DNA of 16,191 bases, from assembly GCA_020025965.1 (NCBI GenBank), contig JAHHRG010000047.1:1-16191 (forward strand), in the 5' to 3' direction. Positions 1 to 11,200 of this stretch are shown here, one piece after another. The stretch's first letter is position 1, and every line of letters starts with the position of its first letter. The stretch is from Sutterella sp. (lineage in GTDB: Bacteria; Pseudomonadota; Gammaproteobacteria; Burkholderiales; Burkholderiaceae_F). A program made the position numbers and the translations under genes. Under the pieces are notes generated by a model. It was not told where the DNA came from. It ran no database searches and saw only the letters and a list, made by a program, of their open reading frames with translations.

Positions 1-55
1 GAGCGACGGTCTCCAAAACCGTAGGTTGAGGGTTCGATTCCTTCTGCCCCTGCCA
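1..55 (+). tRNA. trpT: tRNA-Trp (CCA anticodon), 3' part only
   Basis: The 5' acceptor strand and most of the D arm lie before the window. What is visible fits tRNA-Trp: an anticodon stem-loop with loop CTCCAAA (anticodon CCA), a T arm with stem GAGGG (28-32), loop TTCGATT (33-39) and stem CCTTC (40-44), a 3' acceptor strand TGCCCCT (45-51), discriminator G52 and an encoded CCA tail (53-55). The acceptor strand matches that of E. coli tRNA-Trp from memory. In many proteobacteria a tuf gene precedes tRNA-Trp and secE follows, so a second tuf copy just upstream is likely but cannot be seen. Confidence 0.95.
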
Positions 56-64
56 CAAAAAACT

Positions 65-103
65 AAGCCAAGCCGTGAAATGATTTCGCGGCTTGGCTTT
101 TTT
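65..103 (+). terminator. Intrinsic terminator after tRNA-Trp
   Basis: An 11-bp perfect stem (65-75 with 89-99) continues inward through a T-G wobble and GAAA/TTTC to a TGA loop (81-83), giving about 16 bp in all. It is followed directly by a T run ending at 103. It lies 10 bases after the tRNA CCA end, so it should end the tRNA transcript (and any upstream tuf transcript) before secE. Confidence 0.93.
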
Positions 104-134
104 ACGTTAGTCGAGTAAGAAAAACGCTCGATTT

Positions 135-165
135 TTGCACTGAGAGATCAAGTTACCGTTAAAAT
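135..165 (+). promoter_or_regulatory. Candidate secE promoter
   Basis: TTGCAC (135-140) and TAAAAT (160-165) resemble -35 and -10 boxes but are 19 bases apart, which is longer than ideal. A second -35-like TTGACT at 173-178 has no good -10 partner. A promoter is expected here because the strong terminator at 65-103 cuts secE off from upstream transcription. The exact boxes are uncertain. Confidence 0.4.
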
Positions 166-234
166 AAACAGCTTGACTCAATATTTATTTTTGCCGGTGT
201 CTTTTTACTGACGGCCGGGCAGGAATTAATTCAA

Positions 235-618
235 ATGAATAATCAAAACGTTGAAACCACCAGAAGCACTTCCGATACCGTGCTTGTGTCCTTGGCCGTT
301 ATCAGTGCGGTTGCCGGTGTCATCGCCTTCTCATTGATGACTGATCAGAGCCTCGGTATGCGCCTGGCTGCTCTCGGTGGCGGGATTGTACTCGGTATCA
401 TTTTGGCTTGGTTTAGTCCCTCTGGTAAGGAGTTGCTCAATTACGGTACCCGCTCCTGGGATGAACTGCGTCGTGTCATTTGGCCGACCCGTAAAGAAAC
501 CCTTAATACGACGGGCCTCGTGATGGCCTTCGTTTTCGTCATTGCCATGTTCCTCTGGATTTGTGACATGGTTATTGAATGGGGTTTGTACGACGTGCTT
601 TTGCGCATCGCCGTTTAA
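235..618 (+). CDS. secE: Preprotein translocase subunit SecE
   Basis: SecE is the small inner-membrane subunit that clamps SecY in the SecYEG channel for protein export. The 127-residue product has three hydrophobic segments at about 15-34, 43-60 and 94-114, the three-helix form typical of E. coli and many proteobacteria rather than the one-helix form of most bacteria. The conserved amphipathic cytoplasmic stretch with WPTRKET (83-89) precedes the last membrane helix, which is the essential part of the family. AGGA at 221-224 sits 10 bases before the ATG. The gene is followed by nusG after 16 bases, the usual secE-nusG pair, so the two are probably cotranscribed from the promoter region after the tRNA-Trp terminator. 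No anomalies seen. Confidence 0.97.
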   Translation: MNNQNVETTRSTSDTVLVSLAVISAVAGVIAFSLMTDQSLGMRLAALGGGIVLGIILAWFSPSGKELLNYGTRSWDELRRVIWPTRKETLNTTGLVMAFVFVIAMFLWICDMVIEWGLYDVLLRIAV

Positions 619-634
619 TTATTGAGGAAGTATC

Positions 635-1171
635 ATGAGCGAAAATTCGATGAAGTGGTATACGGTTCACGTCTACTCTTCTATGGAAAAGAGCGTGAAG
701 CGCGCCTTAGAAGAACGCATTGCCCGCAGCGAGCTGCACGACAGCTTTGGTCAGGTGCTCCTGCCGGTTGAAGCTGTTCAGGAAATCCGCAACGGTCGCA
801 AATATACGAGCGAACGCCGGATGTATCCGGGCTATGTCTTTATCGAAATGGTGATGAACGATGCTACGTGGCATCTGGTGAATTCCACCCCGCGTGTGAT
901 CGAGTTCCTCGGCAACAACAATCCTGTTAGCTTGTCCGAAGCCGAAATCGCCTCCATTTTGAGCAAAATGGAAAACGGTACGGAAAAGCCGCGTCCCAAG
1001 GTCGAATTCGAAGTTGGCGAAGACATTCGCATCAAGACTGGCCCGTTCGAAGATTTCAATGGTCGAATTGAAGTTATCGACTATGACAAGAGTCGTCTTC
1101 AAGTTTTCGTCACTATCTTCGGTCGCGACACCTTGGTTGACCTTGATTTCAACGAAGTTGAAAAGCTCTAA
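635..1171 (+). CDS. nusG: Transcription termination/antitermination factor NusG
   Basis: NusG binds the RNA polymerase clamp, suppresses pausing, and links polymerase to Rho or to the leading ribosome through S10. The 178-residue product has the usual two domains: an N-terminal NGN domain (about 6-118, starting KWYTVHVYSSMEK and containing the RRMYPGYVFIEM core strand) and a C-terminal KOW domain (about 126-178, with GPFEDFNGRIEVID and ending in the usual VDLDFNEVEKL style). Length matches the family (about 180). A strong GAGGAAG ribosome site at 624-630 sits 4 bases before the ATG. Its polymerase partner genes rpoB and rpoC lie in the same cluster. No promoter is evident between secE and nusG. 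Confidence 0.98.
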   Translation: MSENSMKWYTVHVYSSMEKSVKRALEERIARSELHDSFGQVLLPVEAVQEIRNGRKYTSERRMYPGYVFIEMVMNDATWHLVNSTPRVIEFLGNNNPVSLSEAEIASILSKMENGTEKPRPKVEFEVGEDIRIKTGPFEDFNGRIEVIDYDKSRLQVFVTIFGRDTLVDLDFNEVEKL

Positions 1172-1190
1172 ATTTTTTTGGCGTTTGCAG

Positions 1191-1219
1191 TTGCACACCT
1201 AAAAAATTGGTGATATATT
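1191..1219 (+). promoter_or_regulatory. Promoter of the rplKAJL-rpoBC cluster
   Basis: TTGCAC (1191-1196) and TATATT (1214-1219) are separated by exactly 17 bases, and TGA directly before the -10 box forms an extended -10 element. This is the best sigma70-type promoter match in the window. It sits between nusG and rplK, where E. coli has its L11 promoter. Predicted transcription start is near 1226, giving a leader of about 65 bases before rplK. Confidence 0.82.
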
Positions 1220-1242
1220 GCACGCCTTTCTCACCTAAACAC

Positions 1243-1276
1243 GTGGGGAGCTCCTTTTTGGAGCGTTTGAACCCAT
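1243..1276 (+). promoter_or_regulatory. Candidate L1-binding leader hairpin (L11-L1 autoregulation)
   Basis: An outer stem TGGG/CCCA (1244-1247 with 1272-1275) and an inner stem GCTCC/GGAGC (1250-1254 with 1260-1264, T5 loop) are joined by an asymmetric internal loop, GA on one side and GTTTGAA (1265-1271) on the other. The pattern GTGGGGAG...GGAGC...TTTGAACCC resembles the L1 stalk of 23S rRNA (GTGGGAGGCT...GGAGCC...TTGAA...CCAC, from memory), which L1 is known to mimic-bind on its own mRNA. Position just before the rplK ribosome site is as expected. Confidence 0.62.
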
Positions 1277-1290
1277 AAGGAATATTAACG

Positions 1291-1722
1291 ATGGCAAAGA
1301 AAATCGTTGGCTTTATCAAGCTCCAGGTTGGTGCTGGTAAGGCAAATCCGGCTCCTCCTATTGGCCCGGCTCTCGGCCAGCGCGGCCTGAACATCATGGA
1401 GTTCTGCAAGGCCTTTAATGCTAAGACTCAGGGTATGGAAGCTGGTCTTCCGATCCCGGTCGTGATCACCGCTTACGCCGACAAGTCCTTCACGTTTGTG
1501 ATGAAGACGCCTCCGGCCGCTGTATTGATCAAGAAGGCTGCTAAGCTCCAGAAGGGTTCTGCCCGTCCGAACACGGAAAAGGTTGCTAAGATCACCCGTG
1601 CTCAGGCTGAAGAAATCGCCAAGATGAAGGAACCCGATCTTACTGCTGCCGATATGGACGCTGCTGTTCGTACGATCGCTGGTTCTGCCCGTTCCATGGG
1701 CGTCATTGTGGAGGGTCTGTAA
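1291..1722 (+). CDS. rplK: 50S ribosomal protein L11
   Basis: L11 forms the base of the GTPase-associated centre with 23S rRNA helices 43/44 and is touched by EF-G and RelA. The 143-residue product (family usually 141-143) begins MAKKIVGFIKLQV and shows the proline-rich N-terminal segment ANPAPPIGPALGQRG (about 18-32) that contacts thiopeptide antibiotics, a KSFTFVMKTPP strand and a C-terminal RNA-binding domain ending IAGSARSMGVIVEGL. AAGGA at 1277-1281 sits 9 bases before ATG. It is first in its transcription unit; its TAA shares one base with the rplA start, indicating coupled translation, so an L1 block at the leader would shut down both. Confidence 0.99.
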   Translation: MAKKIVGFIKLQVGAGKANPAPPIGPALGQRGLNIMEFCKAFNAKTQGMEAGLPIPVVITAYADKSFTFVMKTPPAAVLIKKAAKLQKGSARPNTEKVAKITRAQAEEIAKMKEPDLTAADMDAAVRTIAGSARSMGVIVEGL

Positions 1723-2417
1723 TGGCTAAGCTTTGCAAGCGTATGACGGCCATCACGGCCAAGGCAGAAGCTCAGAAGATTTACTCTGCCGCTGAAGCTC
1801 TTGCTCTCATCAAGGAAACCGCTGTTGCCAAGTTCGACGAATCCGTTGACGTGGCTATTCAGCTCGGTATTGATCCCCGTAAGTCCGATCAGGCCGTTCG
1901 TGGTGCTGTTGTGATGCCGGAAGGCACGGGTAAGACCGTTCGTGTCGCTGTTTTCACGCAGGGTGCCAAGGCTGAAGAAGCTCTTGCTGCCGGTGCTGAT
2001 ATCGTCGGTTTTGATGACTTGGCTGCCAAGGTCAAGGCTGGCGAAATGGACTTCGACGTTGTCATTGCTTCTCCGGATGCTATGCGCGTTGTCGGTCAGC
2101 TCGGTCAGATTCTCGGCCCGCGTGGTTTGATGCCGAACCCGAAGGTTGGCACTGTTACCCCGAACGTTGCCCAGGCTGTTAAGAACGCCAAGGCCGGTCA
2201 GGTTCAGTTCCGTGCCGACAAGGCTGGTATTATCCATGCCCCGATCGGTCGCGCTTCCTTTGAAGCTGACCGTCTTCAGAAGAACCTCGCTGCTCTTATG
2301 GAACAGCTCACGAAGTTGAAGCCCGCTTCCGCGAAGGGTCAGTACATCCGCAAGGTGTCTGTTTCTTCCACGATGGGTATCGGCGTTCGTGTTGATGCAG
2401 GTTCTATCGGCGCCTAA
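1722..2417 (+). CDS. rplA: 50S ribosomal protein L1
   Basis: L1 builds the mobile L1 stalk beside the E site, helps release deacylated tRNA, and represses its own operon by binding the leader mRNA. The 231-residue product has the normal length and family landmarks: KRMTAI near the start, VDVAIQLGIDPRKSDQAVRG (about 41-60), GTGKTVRVAVF, the GQLGQILGPRGLMPNPKVGT motif (about 123-142) and the C-terminal SSTMGIGVRVD. ATG overlaps the rplK stop by one base (1722) and GGAGGG at 1710-1715 lies inside the end of rplK, typical of translational coupling. A long structured leader for rplJ follows. Confidence 0.99.
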   Translation: MAKLCKRMTAITAKAEAQKIYSAAEALALIKETAVAKFDESVDVAIQLGIDPRKSDQAVRGAVVMPEGTGKTVRVAVFTQGAKAEEALAAGADIVGFDDLAAKVKAGEMDFDVVIASPDAMRVVGQLGQILGPRGLMPNPKVGTVTPNVAQAVKNAKAGQVQFRADKAGIIHAPIGRASFEADRLQKNLAALMEQLTKLKPASAKGQYIRKVSVSSTMGIGVRVDAGSIGA

Positions 2418-2866
2418 TCGAGTCGAAAGAATTAACGGAGGCGACAGTCCGTGCATCAATACCATTTGATGCAAATCCCCTAGGGGAATGTCAGAAAAGA
2501 GAAATCTTTTCATCTCGAGGTCGTGAGGCCTCAAGGGCTTTGGGTGGCGATTGTGTTCGCACAGTCGCCGCTGTCAAAGACCGCTGGAGAAGTAACGTTC
2601 AATGTCGCTGAAAGCGAAAGAGTGGCAATAACGAAGCTTCTTAATTGTCTTGAGTAATTCCTTTTCGAAGCTTTCACGAATCGGAGACGATAATCAAGAT
2701 GTCCAGCGTAGACGGTAAACCGAAGAGAGATATTGCGTTGTGTTTTCTGACCACAAGCCCTATACACGGGGACTTGTGTAAAAAATCAGCCAAAACTCTC
2801 AGAAGTATGCCGGTTAGTTAGAAACCGGTGTTTTCGAAAGAAAACACCTCTGAGTGGAGCCAGACC
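2418..2866 (+). ncRNA. rplJL mRNA leader with L10-binding core
   Basis: A 449-base stretch without a credible gene. The recognisable L10-leader core runs from about 2570 to 2720: CCGCTGG at 2581-2587 pairs over CGCTGG with CCAGCG at 2703-2708, followed by TAGACGGTAAACCGAAG, wording I associate with betaproteobacterial rplJ leaders. Inside are stems 2605-2609/2613-2617 and 2633-2640/2667-2674. Upstream are separate hairpins at 2452-2473, 2476-2487, 2494-2511 and 2546-2569 (TTCG tetraloop). Downstream are 2752-2757/2773-2778, 2810-2828 and 2827-2848. By analogy with E. coli, the L10-L12 complex binds here and represses rplJL translation. I could not place an internal promoter with confidence. 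Confidence 0.8.
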
Positions 2867-3397
2867 ATGGGTCTTAATCGTCAAGATAAGGCTGCTGTCA
2901 TTGAAGAAGTTTCTGCCATCGTGGCCGACTCTTCCGCAATTGTCATCGCCGAATACCGTGGGCTGAGCGTTGAGGCTGTTACGAAGTTGCGTGCGCAGGC
3001 GCGTGCCAACAACGTGACGTTGCGTGTTGTCAAGAACACGTTGGTTCGCCGTGCTGTGGAAGGCACGGAGTTTGCCGGGATTGCTGACCAGTTAGTTGGT
3101 CCGCTCGTCTACGGCTTCTCCGCCGACCCGGTTGCTGCTGCCAAGGTGCTTGCCAACTTCGCCAAGGAAAACGACAAGCTCGTTATCAAGGGTGGTGCAA
3201 TGGCCAACTTCGTCATGGACGAAGCTGCTGTTAAGAACCTCGCCTCGATGCCGAGCCGTGAAGAACTCCTTGCCAAGTTGATGGCTACGATGAACGAACC
3301 TGTTGCCAAGTTTGTTCGTACCATCAACGAAGTCCCGGCCCGCTTCGTGCGTACCGTGGCTGCCGTGCGCGATGCCAAGGAACAGGCTGCTGCCTGA
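2867..3397 (+). CDS. rplJ: 50S ribosomal protein L10
   Basis: L10 anchors the L7/L12 dimers to the ribosome and, with them, represses its own mRNA. The chosen ATG gives 176 residues beginning MGLNRQDKAAVIEEVSAIV, the normal family start; GGAG at 2856-2859 is 7 bases upstream. An in-frame GTG at 2828 would add 13 residues but lies inside a stable hairpin and has no family support. The N-terminal domain (about 1-135) has AEYRGLSVEAVTKLR and LRVVKNTLVRRAVEGT; the C-terminal part ending in an alanine-rich helix carries the L12 dimers. The protein is slightly longer than E. coli L10 (165). rplL follows after 43 bases. Confidence 0.98.
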   Translation: MGLNRQDKAAVIEEVSAIVADSSAIVIAEYRGLSVEAVTKLRAQARANNVTLRVVKNTLVRRAVEGTEFAGIADQLVGPLVYGFSADPVAAAKVLANFAKENDKLVIKGGAMANFVMDEAAVKNLASMPSREELLAKLMATMNEPVAKFVRTINEVPARFVRTVAAVRDAKEQAAA

Positions 3398-3440
3398 TCA
3401 AACTTTTTTATTTAACACTACGTAAATCTGGAGTCATAAA

Positions 3441-3818
3441 ATGGCCCTTACCAATGAAGAAATCCTCGAAGCTATCGCTTCCAAGACCGTTCTCGAAATC
3501 TCCGAACTCATCACGATGATGGAAGACAAGTTCGGCGTTTCCGCTGCTGCCGCTGCTGTGGCTGTGGCTGCTCCCGCTGCCGCTGGTGGCGCTGCCGCTG
3601 AAGAAAAGTCTGAATTCGACGTCGTTCTCGAATCCGCTGGTTCCAACAAGATCGCTGTGATCAAGGTCGTTCGCGAAATGACCGGTCTCGGCCTCAAGGA
3701 AGCCAAGGACCTCGTTGAAGGCGCTCCCAAGGCTGTCAAGGAAGGCCTCGCTAAGGCTGACGCCGAAGCTGCCGCCAAGAAGCTCGAAGAAGCCGGCGCT
3801 AAGGTCGTTCTCAAGTAA
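3441..3818 (+). CDS. rplL: 50S ribosomal protein L7/L12
   Basis: L7/L12 is the multi-copy flexible stalk protein that recruits and activates the GTPases EF-Tu, EF-G and IF2. The 125-residue product has an N-terminal dimerisation domain (1-32, MALTNEEILEAIASKTVLE), an Ala/Val/Gly hinge (about 33-54) and the globular C-terminal domain (about 55-125) with KSEFDVVLESAGSNKIAVIK, the GLGLKEAKDLVEGAPK factor-binding helices and a final KVVLK. TGGAG at 3429-3433 lies 7 bases before ATG. The codon choice is extreme (nearly all GCT/GCC, AAG, GAA), as expected for a protein made in several copies per ribosome. Attenuator-like hairpins begin 17 bases after its stop. Confidence 0.99.
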   Translation: MALTNEEILEAIASKTVLEISELITMMEDKFGVSAAAAAVAVAAPAAAGGAAAEEKSEFDVVLESAGSNKIAVIKVVREMTGLGLKEAKDLVEGAPKAVKEGLAKADAEAAAKKLEEAGAKVVLK

Positions 3819-3834
3819 TTTTTACTTGAAAAGT

Positions 3835-3872
3835 AAGAGCTGTAACCTTCATAATGAAAGTTGCAGCTCTTT
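3835..3872 (+). terminator. First terminator-like hairpin after rplL (attenuator candidate)
   Basis: AAGAGCTGTAACCTT (3835-3849) folds back on 3858-3872 to form a stem with one G-T wobble and one mismatch. The trailing T run is short (TTT at 3870-3872), so termination would be partial at best. It occupies the position of the known partial attenuator between rplL and rpoB in E. coli. Confidence 0.6.
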
Positions 3873-3897
3873 AATCCCTCCGCTTAGGAGGGATTTT
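3873..3897 (+). terminator. Second terminator-like hairpin before rpoB (attenuator candidate)
   Basis: A perfect 9-bp stem AATCCCTCC (3873-3881) / GGAGGGATT (3887-3895) with a GCTTA loop is followed by T bases to 3897. The short U tract suits leaky termination, allowing a fraction of polymerase to continue into rpoB-rpoC. The right arm shares bases 3892-3895 with the next inverted repeat, so the two cannot both form fully. Confidence 0.72.
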
Positions 3898-3943
3898 GAA
3901 CTGGGTTCACAAGACACGATTTTTGAGAATTCAGTTCAAAATC
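3892..3943 (+). repeat. 12-bp inverted repeat in the rplL-rpoB spacer
   Basis: GATTTTGAACTG (3892-3903) is perfectly complementary to CAGTTCAAAATC (3932-3943), with wobble pairs possible at both ends and a 28-base loop. It could be an RNase III processing stem, as known between rplL and rpoB in E. coli, or an alternative fold that disrupts the hairpin at 3873-3897. Which of these applies is inference. Confidence 0.7.
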
Positions 3944-3993
3944 TTTCTCATTGATGAACGGGCTTACATAAAAACTTTCTACCATTGATCTCT

Positions 3994-4037
3994 GCCGTAC
4001 AGGCTGGGGCGAGTGCCTCATTGTCTGTGCGGTTTTT
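3994..4037 (+). promoter_or_regulatory. Hairpin followed by T5 in the rpoB leader
   Basis: GCCGTACAG (3994-4002) pairs with CTGTGCGGT (4025-4033) through 9 pairs including two wobbles, with a possible inner stem GGC/GCC (4002-4004 region with 4015-4018 region). TTTTT (4033-4037) follows. It looks like a further weak terminator or a structural element about 66 bases before the rpoB start. Confidence 0.5.
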
Positions 4038-4103
4038 GGCGTCAATATACGAAGCGTAACCCGGACATCAGTTGGCTCATCCCTAGTGTCGAACGGAGTG
4101 TCC

Positions 4104-8261
<4,158 letters not shown>

Positions 8262-8278
8262 GAGAGGAAAATTAAGCG

Positions 8279-11200
8279 ATGAGTATGCCGCTTAACGATA
8301 TTTTCAACCAGGTTCAGTCGGATGATCATTTCGACGCGATCCGTATCGGGCTTGCTAGCCCTGAAAAGATCCGCTCCTGGTCTTACGGTGAAGTCAAGAA
8401 GCCGGAAACGATTAACTATCGTACGCAGAAGCCGGAACGCGACGGTCTCTTTTGCGCCAAGATCTTTGGCCCGACGAAGGACTACGAATGCCTTTGCGGG
8501 AAGTACAAGCGCCTCAAGAACCGCGGTGTGATCTGTGAAAAGTGCGGCGTCGAAGTGACGCTCGCCAAGGTTCGCCGCGAACGCATGGGGCATATTGACC
8601 TTGCCAGCCCTGTGGCTCACATCTGGTTCTTGAAGAGCCTGCCGAGTCGTATGGGTATGGTGCTCGATATCCCCTTGCGCGATATTGAACGAGTCCTTTA
8701 CTTTGAAGCCTATATCGTCGTTGATCCGGGACTTTCGACGCTTGAGCGCGGTCAGCTTCTTTCTGAAGAAGACTTCATCAGTGCCACCACCGAATTCGGT
8801 GACGATTTCAAGGCGATGATGGGTGCTGAAGCTATCGGCGAACTCCTTCGTACGATTGATATCGACTCTGAAGTTGAACGTCTTCGTACCGAGCTTCAGG
8901 AAACTTCTTCCGAAGCCAAGATCAAGAAGTTTGCAAAGCGCCTCAAGGTACTTGAAGGCTTCCAGCGTTCTGGTATCAAGCCTGAGTGGATGATCATGAC
9001 GGTTCTTCCTGTATTGCCGCCGGATCTCCGTCCCCTTGTGGCACTGGATGGTGGCCGTTTTGCGACCTCCGACCTGAACGATTTGTATCGTCGCGTCATC
9101 AACCGTAACAACCGCCTGAAGCGTCTCCTTGAAATCAAGGCTCCTGATATCATCGTGCGCAACGAAAAGCGCATGCTTCAGGAAGCTGTGGACTCCCTGC
9201 TCGACAACGGTCGTCGCGGTAAGGCCATGACGGGTGCTAATAAGCGTCCGCTTAAGTCTCTTGCAGACATGATCAAGGGGAAGAGCGGTCGTTTCCGTCA
9301 GAACCTGTTGGGTAAGCGTGTTGACTACTCTGGTCGTTCAGTTATTACGGTTGGTCCTGAACTTCGTCTGCACCAGTGTGGTGTACCGAAGTTGATGGCT
9401 ATTGAACTCTTCAAGCCCTTCATCTTCAATAAGTTGGTTTTGCGCGGTCTCGCTCCGACGCCAAAGGCTGCCAAGAAGATGGTGGACAATCAGGATCCGG
9501 TCGTTTGGGACATCCTTGAAGAGGTTATTTACGAACACCCGGTGATGCTCAACCGTGCTCCTACGTTGCACCGTTTGGGTATTCAGGCGTTTGAACCGAA
9601 GCTAATTGAAGGCAAGGCCCTGCAGTTGCATCCGCTCGTTTGTGCGGCTTTTAACGCCGACTTCGACGGTGACCAGATGGCTATTCACGTTCCGTTGTCT
9701 CTTGAAGCTCAGCTCGAAGCTCGTAGCTTGATGATGGCTTCCAATAACGTGCTTTTCCCGGCTAACGGTGATCCTTCGATTGTTCCGTCTCAGGACATGG
9801 TCTTGGGTCTTTACTACGCTACGCGTGAAAAGATCAACGGTAAGGGCGAAGGCATGTTCTTTGCCGACGTGGCAGAAGTTCAGCGTGCTTGGGACAATAA
9901 AGTTGTTGAACTCCAGACGCGTTGTACTGTTCGTATCAAGGAATACGACCTCAACAAGGAAACTGGTGAAAAGACACCGAAGATCGTTCGATACGAAACG
10001 ACGGTTGGTCGCGCTCTCTTGTCTGAAATCCTTCCGGAAGGCATGAGTTTCAAGGAACTCAACGTTACTCTCAAGAAGAAGGAAATCGCCAAGCTTATCA
10101 ATCGCTGTTTCCGCAAGTGTGGTCTTCGCGCGACTGTGATCTTCGCTGATGCTCTGAAGAACAACGGTTATCGCCTTTCCACGCGTGCTGGTATTTCCAT
10201 TTGCGTCGGTGACATGAAAGTCCCGGCTCAGAAGGAAACCTTGGTTCGAGCCGCTGAGCAGGAAGTCAAGGAAATCGAATCCCAGTATACGTCTGGTCTC
10301 GTGACCCAGGGCGAACGCTACAACAAGGTGGTGGACATTTGGGGTCGTACGGCTGATCAGGTCGGTAAAGTGATGATGCAGGAGCTTTCTACCGAACCGA
10401 CGATCGATCGTCACGGTAAGAAGGTTTCTCAGGAATCGTTCAACAGCGTTTATATGATGGCTGACTCCGGTGCCCGAGGCTCCGCTGCACAGATTCGTCA
10501 GTTGGCTGGTATGCGTGGTTTGATGGCGAAGCCTGACGGCTCCATTATTGAAACGCCGATTACCGCTAACTTCCGTGAAGGTCTTAACGTTCTCCAGTAC
10601 TTTATTTCGACTCACGGTGCTCGTAAGGGTCTGGCCGACACGGCCTTGAAGACCGCTAATTCCGGTTACCTGACGCGTCGTCTGGTTGACGTTACGCAGG
10701 ACCTTGTTGTTACCGAAGACGATTGTGGTACGACAAACGGCGTTGAAATGCGTGCTCTCGTTGAGGGTGGTGAAGTTATTCAAGCCCTGCGTGATCGTGT
10801 TCTCGGTCGTGTTACGGCTATCGATACGCTTGACCCGGATACGGATGAAATTGTTATCAAGGCTGGCACGTTGATCGACGAAGATGTCTGTGACTTGATC
10901 GATAAGTACAACATCGATATGGTTAAAGTTCGTACGCCGCTTACCTGCGAAACGCGTTACGGCCTTTGCGCCAAGTGTTACGGCCGCGACTTGGGTCGCG
11001 GTACGCTCGTCAACGCTGGTGAATCTGTCGGTGTGATTGCTGCTCAGTCCATTGGTGAACCGGGTACTCAGCTGACCATGCGTACGTTCCATATCGGTGG
11101 TGCCGCTTCGCGTGCAGCAGTTGCTTCGAGTGTTGAAGCCAAGTCTGGTGGTGTTGTGAGTTACTCGAGCGCTATGCGCTTCGTGCAGAACGCCAAGGGT

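Noticed and set aside
1147..1179. TTTCAAC/GTTGAAA hairpin at the nusG end followed by seven T bases
   Set aside because: The stem is AT-rich with a 3-base loop and the T run begins about 10 bases after it, too far for a convincing intrinsic terminator.
2531..2767. 78-codon minus-strand frame in the rplJ leader
   Set aside because: It overlies the L10-binding core, whose RNA structure explains the sequence. No protein features.
2828..2866. GTG extension of rplJ
   Set aside because: Lies inside a stable hairpin, without a ribosome site; ATG at 2867 gives the family-standard start.
4086..4103. GTG extension of rpoB by six codons
   Set aside because: ATG at 4104 matches the conserved MSYSFTEKKRIRK start and has a well-spaced GGAG.
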